A DNA stretch of 64,000 bases. It comes from Auriscalpium vulgare (lineage: Eukaryota; Basidiomycota; Agaricomycetes; Russulales; Auriscalpiaceae). Below are positions 1 to 9,819 of the stretch, piece by piece. Where the stretch lies: the NCBI GenBank assembly GCA_019915015.1, contig JAHBBC010000018.1, forward strand, positions 1 to 64,000, read 5' to 3'. How positions within the stretch are numbered: the first letter of the stretch is position 1; every line of letters starts with the position of its first letter. The notes below the pieces were generated by a model. That model was not told where the DNA came from and ran no database searches. It saw only the letters and a list, made by a program, of their open reading frames with translations. The position numbers were made by a program, and so were the translations under genes.

Positions 1-37
1 CGCGTGGCAGCGTGGCGGCCGGGAGGCTCGCGCGCAG

Positions 38-44
38 TATAAAA
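38..44 (+). promoter_or_regulatory. TATA box of the full-length FunK1 gene
   Basis: TATAAAA lies 57 bases upstream of the FunK1 start codon at 101. The second copy of the locus (around 26811-26820) is otherwise nearly identical here but lacks exactly the four bases TATA. The assignment as a core promoter rests on sequence and spacing only. Confidence 0.55.
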
Positions 45-100
45 GTAAGACTTGCTTCACTATCGATACCACAACAACCCACCCAACGCTGTCCTCTCAC

Positions 101-2381
101 ATGGATCCTTCTCTCCCTAAAGCGCTCTCTCCTCGCAAGGGAGGCGCCAGCACCGTCAACTACTACATGCACACCGTCAATGCGAACTCTACCGACGCTG
201 TTCGTGATGCATTGAAGTCTGACTTGACCAACAATATCGTCTACGATGACCGCGATGTCTTCAGGCGCATTCGCACCGATCTGGTGGACACTGATCTGGT
301 CAGCCGGTGCTTGAAGACATTCGAAGAATCGAGCGACATGAAGAGCGCCAAGAGTAGTCTGGAAACAATCGAGGCAAATGCCATTCAAAGGGACCTATTG
401 CCAAAGGGCGAAAAGAAGCAGGAGACATTGATGTACGATCATTTGGTGAGTAGCCGTGGCTTACTCTGTAGATTGTACCCTGACTAGCTGCGCAGTTGGC
501 TATATTCCGATTCCTCGAATCCTTCGGCATCGATCGCACTTCGAACCCTCTCCGCTCCGTTGCCGAAGGGGCGGACACGTTAATCAACGACCAGTTCCAT
601 AAATTCGCTGCATTTCCGCGCGTCAAACCGGATTTTGTTTACACCAACGGACGTCAACACCCCATTGACTGGTGCGATGTTGATGCATTTATCGAAGTGA
701 AGGCGACGACAGCGCAAGGACCCACTCCGAGGACTGACGGGGTGGATCCTATCATTTCCCAGGCGGCGGACTACGCACGCCACCACATGTCTTCCCGCCC
801 ATTCATGCTGTTCTCAGTCGGCCTCCTGATCTACGGATCCTCATTCTCCGTTGCAATCTTTGATCGCAAGGGCGTCGCAATCTCGCCCTCCTTGAGCATG
901 TGGGGTGACAAGGAAACTTTCATCCGCACCATCCTCTCCATCACGCACAACCTGACCCCTGTGGAGCTTGGACACGATCCCACAGTTCGCCGACTCCCCC
1001 TCGACGAAATTTCTCGCTTGTTTCCCGAAGACACTCCGTCCTTTCCGTGTTATGTCATCGAGCCGCTGATGAACGATACCAGCCGTCGTTCCTGGTGCAC
1101 CATCCATCCCATCTGGGCCTCGTTGTCGCTCTTGGGCCGGGCAAGCTTCGTCTGGAAAGTCAAAGAATACAAGGTTGGCCTAGGTGGCGTCGCAGAAATA
1201 GTAGGGCCTCTTCGTGTCCTCAAAACAGCCTGGCGCCATGGAACTCGCCCGTCGGAGTCCCTCATTTACGGGACCATCCAAGGTACCCACCCCGGATTAG
1301 CACGTTTTACTGCAGGGTCCGATGTTCAGTTGCCTCCCTCCAATGCCAACCCGCAAGCAGTGCGGGATGTAATCACTGTCAATAGGCTTCGCGCGGTGCC
1401 TGGTGAGCTGTTCGACGATAAGCCGAGTCCGACTCTGCACCGCCTGGTTCTGGAGACCGTCGGTCGGCCGCTGTGGGAATACAAGTCAGAAAAGGAGCTC
1501 CTGGTCGGCTTTCGCGCTGCACTTGCTGGTGAGTCTGCTTGATCTTCCGTCGACTGAAGACCGCTAATAAATCCGCAGGTCACCAATTCTTGTCGAAACA
1601 AAACATTTTGCATCGCGACATAAGTGCGGGTAACGTCCTTCTCGGAGACCCTGAGGACGGCCAGGGAGTGGAGGGCTTCATCACCGACGTGGAATTTGCA
1701 CATGCGCGCAAAGTCTACCTCACGGAGGTGAAGATAGAGCCTGTGGCTTCCGTTCGCGACCCGTATGGAAAGCAAACTCCGCCCGCGTATCGTGAGAGAA
1801 AAACATTTCACGACGACGCCCTACCTGAGCGGGGTCAAGCCATGACGGTGAGTGTCACGTGCCGAGTGATCGAATGACGCCCCTAAAGTTATCCTACGCA
1901 GGGGACGCTTCAATTCATGGCCCTCGGTTTACTTCAAGCCATCATAGCAGGTATCCCTATAGAGCATCGCGTTGAACATGACCTCGAGTCGTTCATCTGG
2001 GTGCTGGGATACAGCGTGCAGCGCAAACTGCTCAAAGACTACCCAGAAAAGACCTTAGAACATAAAAACCTCAGCCTAGAGTTCAAGGCAGAATTTGGAA
2101 AGCTCAAAGTAGACCTCATCGCAAGCGCCCGGATGAAGCCACTGACATTCATCGACGCTTTCTTCGGGGTCGACAATATACCGTCCCCTTTTGTTGTGGC
2201 ATTTCTCTTGGAGTACAAAAAAATGCTCGGGAGCAGAAACTCGGTTGAAGCGCTCTTACCAATGCGGCCAGTGGCATCGTCGTACAGTAATCCAGTTACC
2301 ACGAGCCGCGCTCCTGCTTTCACATACGACGCCTTGTTCAACATCCTTGAGGATTACATCAGTAGCATCCCGCCGTCTTGA
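101..2381 (+). CDS. FunK1-type fungal protein kinase, full length, 4 exons
   Basis: Predicted exons are 101-445, 496-1528, 1579-1847 and 1902-2381. All introns are ~50 bp with GTGAG donors and CAG acceptors, and the frame stays open for 708 residues. The N-terminal half is the FunK1-specific extension. The kinase core has an LKTAW segment resembling the beta-3 lysine region, an HRD catalytic loop (His471-Arg472-Asp473, with Asn478), a DVE triplet in place of DFG, and a GTLQFMA segment after the third intron. It ends in IPPS. FunK1 kinases are an expanded fungal family of mostly unknown substrates. The start is the first ATG after a TATA box. This is the only FunK1 in the window that is complete and unbroken. 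Three truncated relatives follow in tandem on the same strand. Confidence 0.88.
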
Positions 2382-2389
2382 TCATACAT

Positions 2390-2723
2390 TAGTTTTGCTT
2401 GAATACGTTTAGCACACCACGCGCGTACGATGATGTATGTACATAAAATTATTGCAAGAGTGCTGTTGGAATTTCGCACAATCGCGACCTAAATGCACAA
2501 ATATCCGGTCAAACTGTCAACCACCTTTGTCCTCGCCCTGGACACCGTGATCGGTCGGCAACGACTTTGCAGCCGCGCGGGCGACGCCAAATGACCCGTG
2601 CATGGCAAGGATAGGGCCGCGCTAGTACGGCCCGAGTTCAATTGAACAGACTCGGCTCGGAATTTCGCACGACGTTTTGTGTTCGCTCACCTTCGCCCGT
2701 CTCATCTCCCACCTTTATTCACG
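2390..2723 (+). repeat. Spacer of the tandem FunK1 array (first copy)
   Basis: This ~330-bp spacer follows the FunK1 stop codon and recurs almost unchanged before each truncated unit (about 3888-4221, 5383-5716 and 41231-41568, and split across the Plavaka element at 30541-30746 and 40010-40084). Each copy has two direct repeats of GGAATTTCGCAC about 190 bp apart (2468 and 2659 here). It supplies the 5' sequence of the truncated ORFs, so any promoter they have must lie in it. The repeat period is ~1.5 kb. Confidence 0.85.
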
Positions 2724-3879
2724 ATGCCGATTGGCCAGAACGACTCCAGGATCTTCTTTGGCTGGGCTAGCATTCGGAGCACCGTCTGGACAGTGAGAGC
2801 ACACAAGGAAAGCCCAAATGGCGTCGCAAAATTCGTCGGGCCTCTTCCTGTCCTCAGATTTCCCTACGCCGTAAGGGATATCCTCTCTGTGAATAGGTTG
2901 CGCGTCGTGGACAGCGATGTGTTCAACGAAGAGGCCAGTCCGGTTCTCCGCCGCCTGGTCCTGGAGAGCGTCGGTCGGCCGCTGTGGGAATATACCTCAG
3001 ACAGGGAGCTTCTCGTCGGGTTTCGCGCTGCGCTTAGAGGTGAGTTTGCTTGCTCTGTGGTCTGAACAAAGCAGCTAATGTTCCGCAGGTCACCAATTTT
3101 TGTCGGACCAAGGAATTTTGCATCGCAACATAAGCGCGGGCAGCGTTTTTCTCGGACACCCTGAGGCCCGCGAGGGAGGGGAGGGCTTCATCACCGACGT
3201 GGAATATGCGCATGTCCCATACCTCACGGATGTGCGGGCCGAGCCTGTGGCTTCCGTTCCCGGTGCGTCTGGAACGCAAACATCGCCCGCTCATCGTGAG
3301 AGGAGAACATTGGACGACGCCGCCATGCCTGAGCGTGGTCAAGCCATGACGGTGAGTGCCACTTGCCGAGTGATCGAATGACGCCCTCAAAATTATCTTA
3401 CACAGGGGACGCTTCAATTCATGGCCGTCGATTTGCTTGAAGCCATCATAGCAGGTGTCCCGATAGAGCACCGCGTTGAACATGACCTCGAGTCGTTCAT
3501 CTGGGTGCTGGGATACAGCGCGCAGCGCAGAATGTTCATTGATCACCGGGATAATGACGAACTCGCCCTAGAGTTTCAGGCCGAATTTGGAAGACTCCAA
3601 GTGACCACCATCGAAAGCGCCCGGGGGAAGCCGCTGGAATTCATAAAAGTACTCACGCCAGAGCAAATGCTCCCCCTGACTCATACTTTGGCATTTCTCT
3701 TGGAGTACAAGGAAATGCTCCAGAGCAGAGAACTCAAGAAAGCTAAAGCGCTCTTACCAATGCGGCCAGTGGCATCGTCGTACAGTAATCCAGTTACCAC
3801 GAGCCGCGCTCCTGCTTTCACATACGACGCCTTGTTCAACATCCTTGAGGATTACATCAGTAGCATCCCGCCGTCTTGA
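2724..3879 (+). CDS. Truncated FunK1 unit A (putative pseudokinase), 3 exons
   Basis: Exons 2724-3039, 3089-3351 and 3406-3879 give an open frame of 350 residues. It corresponds to the C-terminal half of FunK1. The N-terminal extension, the lysine-bearing LKTAW segment and most of the N-lobe are gone, replaced by a short leader beginning MPIGQNDSR. The catalytic loop reads HRN (Asn119 for Asp) and the downstream Mg-ligand Asn is Ser124. The C-lobe, including the GTLQFMA segment and the C-terminal tail, is preserved. A kinase lacking these residues should be inactive, so this is either a pseudokinase or a neutral gene fragment. The three open exons argue for recent duplication or some constraint. 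Confidence 0.72.
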
Positions 3880-4221
3880 TCATACATTAGTTTTGCTTGA
3901 ATACGTTTAGCACACCACGCGCGTACGATGATGTATGTACATAAAATTATTGCAAGAGTGCTGTTGGAATTTCGCACAATCGCGACCTAAATGCACAAAT
4001 ATCCGGTCAAACTGTCAACCACCTTTTTCCTCGCCCTGGACACCGTGATCGGTCGGCAACGACTTTGCAGCCGCGCGGGCGACGCCAAATGACCCGTGCA
4101 TGGCAAGGATAGGGCCGCGCTAGTACGGCCCGAGTTCAATTGAACAGACTCGGCTCGGAATTTCGCACGACGTTTTGTGTTCGCTCACCTTCGCCCGTCT
4201 CATCTCCCACCGTTATTCACG

Positions 4222-5374
4222 ATGCCGATTGGCCAGAACGACTCCAGGATCTTCTTTGGCTGGGCTAGCATTCGGAGCACCGTCTGGACAGTGAGAGCAC
4301 ACAAGGAAAGCCCAAATGGCGTCGCAAAATTCGTCGGGCCTCTTCCTGTCCTCAGATTTCCCTACGCCGTAAGGGATATCCTCTCTGTGAATAGGTTGCG
4401 CGTCGTGGACAGCGATGTGTTCAACGAAGAGGCCAGTCCGGTTCTCCGCCGCCTGGTCCTGAAGAGCGTCGGTCGGCCGCTGTGGCTATACACTTCAGAC
4501 AAGGAGCTCCTGGTCGGGTTTCGCGCTGCGCTTAAAGGTGAGTCTGCTTGCTCTACGGCCGATTAAAGACCGCTCATGATCGGCAGGTCACCAATTCTTG
4601 TCGTCCCAAGGAATTTTGCATCGCGACATAAGTGCGGGCAACGTTCTTCTGGGAGACAGCGAGGGAGTGGAGGGCTTCATCACCGACATGGAATATGCAC
4701 ATGTGCCTGAAATCTTCCAATCGGAAGTGCAAATCGAGCCTGTGGCTTCCGTTCCCGGCCGTGCACGGGGAACGCAGACACCGCCCACTTTTCGTCAGAG
4801 GACAACATTCAAAGGCGTCGTACCTAAGCGTGGTCAAGCCATGACGGTGAGTGCCACCTGCCGAGTGATCGAATGACGCCCTCAAAATTATCTCACACAG
4901 GGGACGCTTCAATTCATGGCCGTCGATTTGTTGAACGCAATCATAGCAGGTGTCCCGATAAAGCACCGCGTTGAACATGACCTCGAGTCGTTCATCTGGG
5001 TGCTGGGATACAGCGCGCAGCGCAGAATGTTCATTGATCACCGGGATAATCCCAAACTCGCCCTAGAGTTTCAGGCCGAATTTGGAAGACTCCAAGTTAC
5101 CACCATCGAAAGCGCCCGGGGGAAGCCGCTGGAATTCATAAAAGTACTCACGCCAGAGCAAATGCTCCCCCTGAACCATACTTTGGGATTTCTTATGGAA
5201 TACGGGGAAATGATCTGGAGGAGAAATCGCGAGAAAGTTAAAGCGCTCTTACCAATGCGGCCAGTGGCATCGTCGTACAGTAATCCAGTTACCACGAGCC
5301 GCGCTCCTGCTTTCACATACGACGCCTTGTTCAACATCCTTGAGGATTACATCAGTAGCATCCCGCCGTCTTGA
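4222..5374 (+). CDS. Truncated FunK1 unit B, keeps the HRD loop
   Basis: Exons 4222-4537, 4587-4846 and 4901-5374 give 349 residues in frame. Like unit A it lacks the N-terminal extension and the beta-3 lysine region. Unlike the other truncated units its catalytic loop is HRD with the following Asn kept (Asp119, Asn124), and exon 2 reads ISAGNVLLG as in the full-length gene. Exon 2 is therefore closer to the full-length FunK1, whereas exons 1 and 3 match units A and C. This mosaic suggests gene conversion or unequal crossing-over within the array. Kinase activity is unlikely without the N-lobe. Confidence 0.7.
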
Positions 5375-5716
5375 TCATACATTAGTTTTGCTTGAATACG
5401 TTTAGCACACCACGCGCGTACGATGATGTATGTACATAAAATTATTGCAAGAGTGCTGTTGGAATTTCGCACGATCGCGACCTAAATGCACAAATATCCG
5501 GTCAAGCTGTCAACCACCTTTTTCCTCGCCCTGGACACCGTGATCGGTCGGCAACGACTTTGCAGCCGCGCGGGCGACGCCAAATGACCCGTGCATGGCA
5601 AGGATAGGGCCGCGCTAGTACGGCCCGAGTTCAATTGAACAGACTCGGCTCGGAATTTCGCACGACGTTTTGTGTTCGCTCACCTTCGCCCGTCTCATCT
5701 CCCACCGTTATTCACG

Positions 5717-6835
5717 ATGCCGATTGGCCAGAACGACTCCAGGATCTTCTTTGGCTGGGCTAGCATTCGGAGCACCGTCTGGACAGTGAGAGCACACAAG
5801 GAAAGCCCAAATGGCGTCGCAAAATTCGTCGGGCCTCTTCCTGTCCTCAGATTTCCCTACGCCGTAAGGGATATCCTCTCTGTGAATAGGTTGCGCGTCG
5901 TGGACAGCGATGTGTTCAACGAAGAGGCCAGTCCGGTTCTCCGCCGCCTGGTCCTGGAGAGCGTCGGTCGGCCGCTGTGGGAATACACCTCAGACAGGGA
6001 GCTTCTCGTCGGGTTTCGCGCTGCGCTTAAAGGTGAGTTTGCTTGCTCTGTGGTCTGAACAAAGCAGCTAATGTTCCGCAGGTCACCAATTTTTGTCGGA
6101 CCAAGGAATTTTGCATCGCAACATAAGCGCGGGCAGCGTTTTTCTCGGACACCCTGAGGCCCGCGAGGGAGGGGAGGGCTTCATCACCGACGTGGAATAT
6201 GCACTGCCTGTGGCTTGCGTTCCCGGCCGTGCGCATGGAACGCAAACATCGCCCGCCATCGTGAGAGGAGAACATTTGACGACGCCGCCATGCCTGAGCG
6301 TGGTCAAGCCATGACGGTGAGTGCCGCCTGCCGAGTGATCGAATGACGCCCTCAAAATTATCTTACACAGGGGACGCTTCAATTCATGGCCGTCGATTTG
6401 TTGAACGCAATCATAGCAGGTGTCCCGATAGAGCACCGCGTTGAACATGACCTCGAGTCATTCATCTGGGTGCTGGGATACAGCGTGCAGCGCAGAATGT
6501 TCATTGATCACCAGGATAATGACGAACTCGCCCTAGAGTTTCAGGCCGAATTTGGAAGACTCCAAGTGACCACCATCGAACGCGCCCGGAGGGGGCCGCT
6601 GGTATTCATAACAATACTCACGCCAGAGCAAATACTCCCCCTTCCTTCTACTCTGGGATTTCTTAGGGACTACAGGAAAATGCTCCAGAGTAGAGAACAC
6701 GAGAAAGCTGACGCGCTCTTACCACCGGCATCGTCGTACAGTAATCCAGTTACCCTGAGCGGCGCTCCTGCTTTCACATACGACTCCTTGTTCCACATCC
6801 TTGATCATTACATCAGTATTATCCCGCCGTCTTGA
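5717..6835 (+). pseudogene. Truncated FunK1 unit C, frameshifted
   Basis: It has the same three-exon layout as units A and B (exons 5717-6032, 6082-6316 and about 6372-6835). Exon 2 has lost roughly 30 bp after the GFITDVEYA segment and has a single-base deletion near 6259, so it no longer joins exon 3 in phase; an in-frame stop appears at 6312-6314. The loop is HRN with Ser in place of Asn. The third exon remains open. The last ~100 bp differ from A and B and match the 3' ends of units D and E and of the second full-length FunK1, again suggesting exchange within the array. Confidence 0.75.
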
Positions 6836-6839
6836 TCAT

Positions 6840-7100
6840 ACATTAGTATTGCTTGAATACGTTTAGCACACCACGCGCGTACGACGGGTGATGTACATAA
6901 AAATAATTGCAAGAGTAAAAGTATTGCCAGACCGCTGCTGGATTTTCGCACAATCGCGACCTAAATTCACAGATATTCGGTCAATCTGTTTTAACTTTCC
7001 CCTCACCTGGACACCGAAATCGCTCGCCAAAGCCGCGCGAGTGGCCCAAATGACCTGGTGTTGTCGAGGCGGTGCTCCTCCCTCATGTGCTGATGTGCCA
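6840..7100. repeat. Decayed FunK1 array spacer
   Basis: This stretch after unit C keeps diverged versions of spacer landmarks: the post-stop segment with TTTAGCACACC, a TTTCGCACAATCGCGACC segment, and the CTGGACACC...CAAATGACC segment. It is not followed by another truncated FunK1 ORF. It reads as an old end of the array. The counterpart is at 42720-42975. Confidence 0.6.
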
Positions 7101-7633
7101 CTGAAGACTAGTTACATCCGAGTTGTCGCAAACAGTTCGATAGAAAATGGTAGATCGCCGCAGTTAAGCTCACCACGCAGTCACTCGGGCCCGGGTAAAA
7201 GCCTAGACTGGTGACTAGCTGTCAAATTGCAGTGACGAGCGAGAGCGAGCGAGCTGAGTGTTTTATTAGGGCGCATGGCCCCTCCTTATGTAATCGCATT
7301 GACTGCGACTCCGAGCTGGGGACGAGTCTTAGCACCGGCCCACTCCAATGTCCTCTGCATCAATTGAACTATCAAGTCACTTGGGTACCTCGCCCTGAGG
7401 CAGCGCTGATTTCAGCGTTGTCCTCGCGGGAAAGGCGTTGACATGGCTTGGCTGTGTACGCAGTCACTTCGCCAGCGCCTGCCCGCACTGCGTTGTTCCC
7501 TCACACCCACTCCTCAAACCGTCCCAATACCTCGCGCAGCCATCCATATTGACAAACTATGATGTATGGTGCGACGAACTTACCATCAGATACGCTGTAT
7601 GTTACCTGCCTTTCATGTGCAGTCGCATAACTC
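7101..7633. other. Intergenic stretch, no gene recognised
   Basis: Only short overlapping ORFs occur here. The counterpart at 42976-43513 has several small indels, consistent with non-coding sequence. It may hold the promoter or 5' exons of the gene starting at 7634. Confidence 0.4.
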
Positions 7634-9196
7634 ATGGTTTCTGCGTCGGGCTCTCGCTCTGGGTTATTGGACAGGTCAAGGCTTCCCCATGAGCTCTGGC
7701 ATCCGGAGCCTGAGAATCCCCTTCCATCGCATTCGTCGATTGCCATCCCCTCGATGGGCCCGACCGAATGGGACGGTCCCTCCTCCCAACGCCAATCACT
7801 ACCCACATCCTTCGAGCCTCTGCGAACACCCATAACGCCGGGACTCCCTGTAATTTTGAACGACTTTGATGTGCCTCAACCACGCACCGCCGTGCGGTTC
7901 CGCCGGGTGTGGCCGCACGCCCCAGTGTTGTCGCGTTGTCAAGTCACAAAATACTGTCCCGGTGGCCGCTTCGAATACCGCGGTTTCCGATTTAAACGGC
8001 TGCTAGTCGGCGAAGACGTGGACGTTATGTACGAGCATAGCCATCCTCTGAAGTCCCGTGTGTTGGAGGACATCGATGAGCATGAAGATGACACGCTGGT
8101 GCTCGTACGAAAGGCCGACAATATCTGGAACCCACTGGGATGGGTGTGGGAAAGCTTGCTGCGGCCTTTCATGGACGAAGTAGTCCACGAAGAGGCAGCT
8201 CCTATTCTGTCCACTCGGCCTTTGAAGAGCTACGAGGCGCCACTCGAGCGTAGTTCTGCGGCGATGGATGCGCCTTGGCTGTACGATGATTGTGAGCCCT
8301 TATCTTTGCCTGCTTCAATGGCCCTGATACCGGTCTCCAGCCTCCTATGGGCAGTCAGTCCTTTAGCACGGCGAGCGCGTCCGATCTCATCCGCCCCCCC
8401 AAGACCGAGCAGCCCGGCTCTGCCCAACCCTCCCGCAAGGAAATGTTCAGCTCTACTCTACGCGCACCGAGCATATCTCGTCCCCACCCCAACGCACCCA
8501 GTTCGCTCCTTGCCACCCTAAAAAATGCCCGTGCACCACGATTCAAACCCGACGGGCACCCGCAGCAGACAACCATCTACGGTATCACCGATCACGACCT
8601 GAGCGAATCCCTTTCGCCCGTAGTGATCCGCTTCAGCCTCGATCCGCCCAACGATATCCCAGAAAATGGGTACGCTCTCAAACGCACCACGACGTTGACT
8701 GGAATTGCTGCATCGGATGATGTGCTGGAGGATTTCAGGCCGGCCGAGCAACAACGAGAGGCTCACCAGAGCACGCTCACAACGTCAAATTCAACACTGA
8801 TTCCAAGAGCAAATTTCTTTCCTCGCACGCCTGCTGCGCGGCCGAGATCGCGCTCCTCAGGGTTCGACAATCAACTGGTACCGGGGTCACACCAAAGGAG
8901 AGGAGGTAAGCGCGATTTATTCTGTTCTCATCAGGACGCTTACAAGTTGTTCTAGTCGAGAGGAACCAGTTGGACGAGACGCCACGCAGCCGGAGGTGAA
9001 TTATCGCGCCAGTACAGAATCAGGCCGGCGCGCCAGCTCTCTCTCAGCCGATCTCATGTCGTCCGGTGCATCCACACTAAGCGCGACGTCCGACATGGAC
9101 AGCATAGTCAGCATGAAGACTATGATATCGATCTCGTCGTACAAGGACCGAATGAATCAGTCTATCCAACCTCCGGGAACGGTGAATTTACGTTAA
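7634..9196 (+). pseudogene. Unrecognised gene, frame-broken copy
   Basis: An ORF from ATG 7634 runs about 220 codons with protein-like composition (segments such as FRFKRLLVGEDVDV and WNPLGWVWE). Around 8290-8400 coding character switches to another frame that runs to about 8905. A plausible 50-bp intron (8906-8955) leads to a last exon ending at 9196. Compared with the copy at 43514-45071, this copy lacks one C near 8880, which puts its last exon out of frame. It also differs in the length of a C-run near 8393 and a 4-base repeat near 8353. I could not assign a family. It sits between two relic FunK1 spacers. Confidence 0.5.
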
Positions 9197-9269
9197 AAAT
9201 CCGGGATCATTTTCTGTGGCACTTGGGCATGAGATAAAATGGACGGCACACCGCCATACGAACTCGGGA

Positions 9270-9560
9270 TAGGATTTCACATATGCCTCCTTGTTTGACA
9301 CTCTTGACCATTACATTAGTTTACCTGAATAAGTTCAGCACACCACGCGCATACGATGTACATCAAATTGAACCGTTCGTTGGAATTTCCGACCTTAAAT
9401 TGACAAAAGTGTTGGGTCAGACTGCTTCAATGCGGCCGTGCTGCGAACGTTCTCCTGTCCCTGGACACCGCGATCGCTCACCAACGACTTCGCATTGGCG
9501 GGCCCGGGGGCGACCGCAAATGATCTGGTGGTGTCGAGGCGGTGCTTCTGGGGACCTGGC
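9270..9560 (+). pseudogene. Relic of a FunK1 3' end and array spacer
   Basis: About 40 bp near 9278-9318 encode a degraded FunK1 C-terminus (YASLFDTLDHYIS, against YDSLFHILDHYIS in the array). It is followed by the AGCACACCACGCGC segment and a diverged spacer with CTGGACACCG and GGCGACCGCAAATGA. The kinase core is absent. This shows that the FunK1 array once extended past the gene at 7.6-9.2 kb. The counterpart is near 45150-45440. Confidence 0.6.
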
Positions 9561-9819
9561 CATGGACCGCACCAGTTTCATGACCCATGTCCGTGAGCGC
9601 TGAAGCGTCGACAAGTCATGACAGTCATCTAGCATCAGCCAGCGCGCTCAGTCTGCCTGCCGTGACAGCACGAAATCAGCCAATCTCTTTGCATCAAGCT
9701 ATCAAGACAACTCTGCAACTACTGTACATACAACAAACAGGAATACTTCTTATTTACCCTGACTTGATTTGGCTGCGACGCTTCATTATCGTAGACCTTC
9801 ATTCATATTGCTTCCACCA

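Noticed and set aside
2679..2723. Upstream start for the truncated FunK1 units (leader reading FAHLRPSHLPP)
   Set aside because: The codon at 2679 is not ATG; the first ATG in frame is at 2724 and is conserved in all units.
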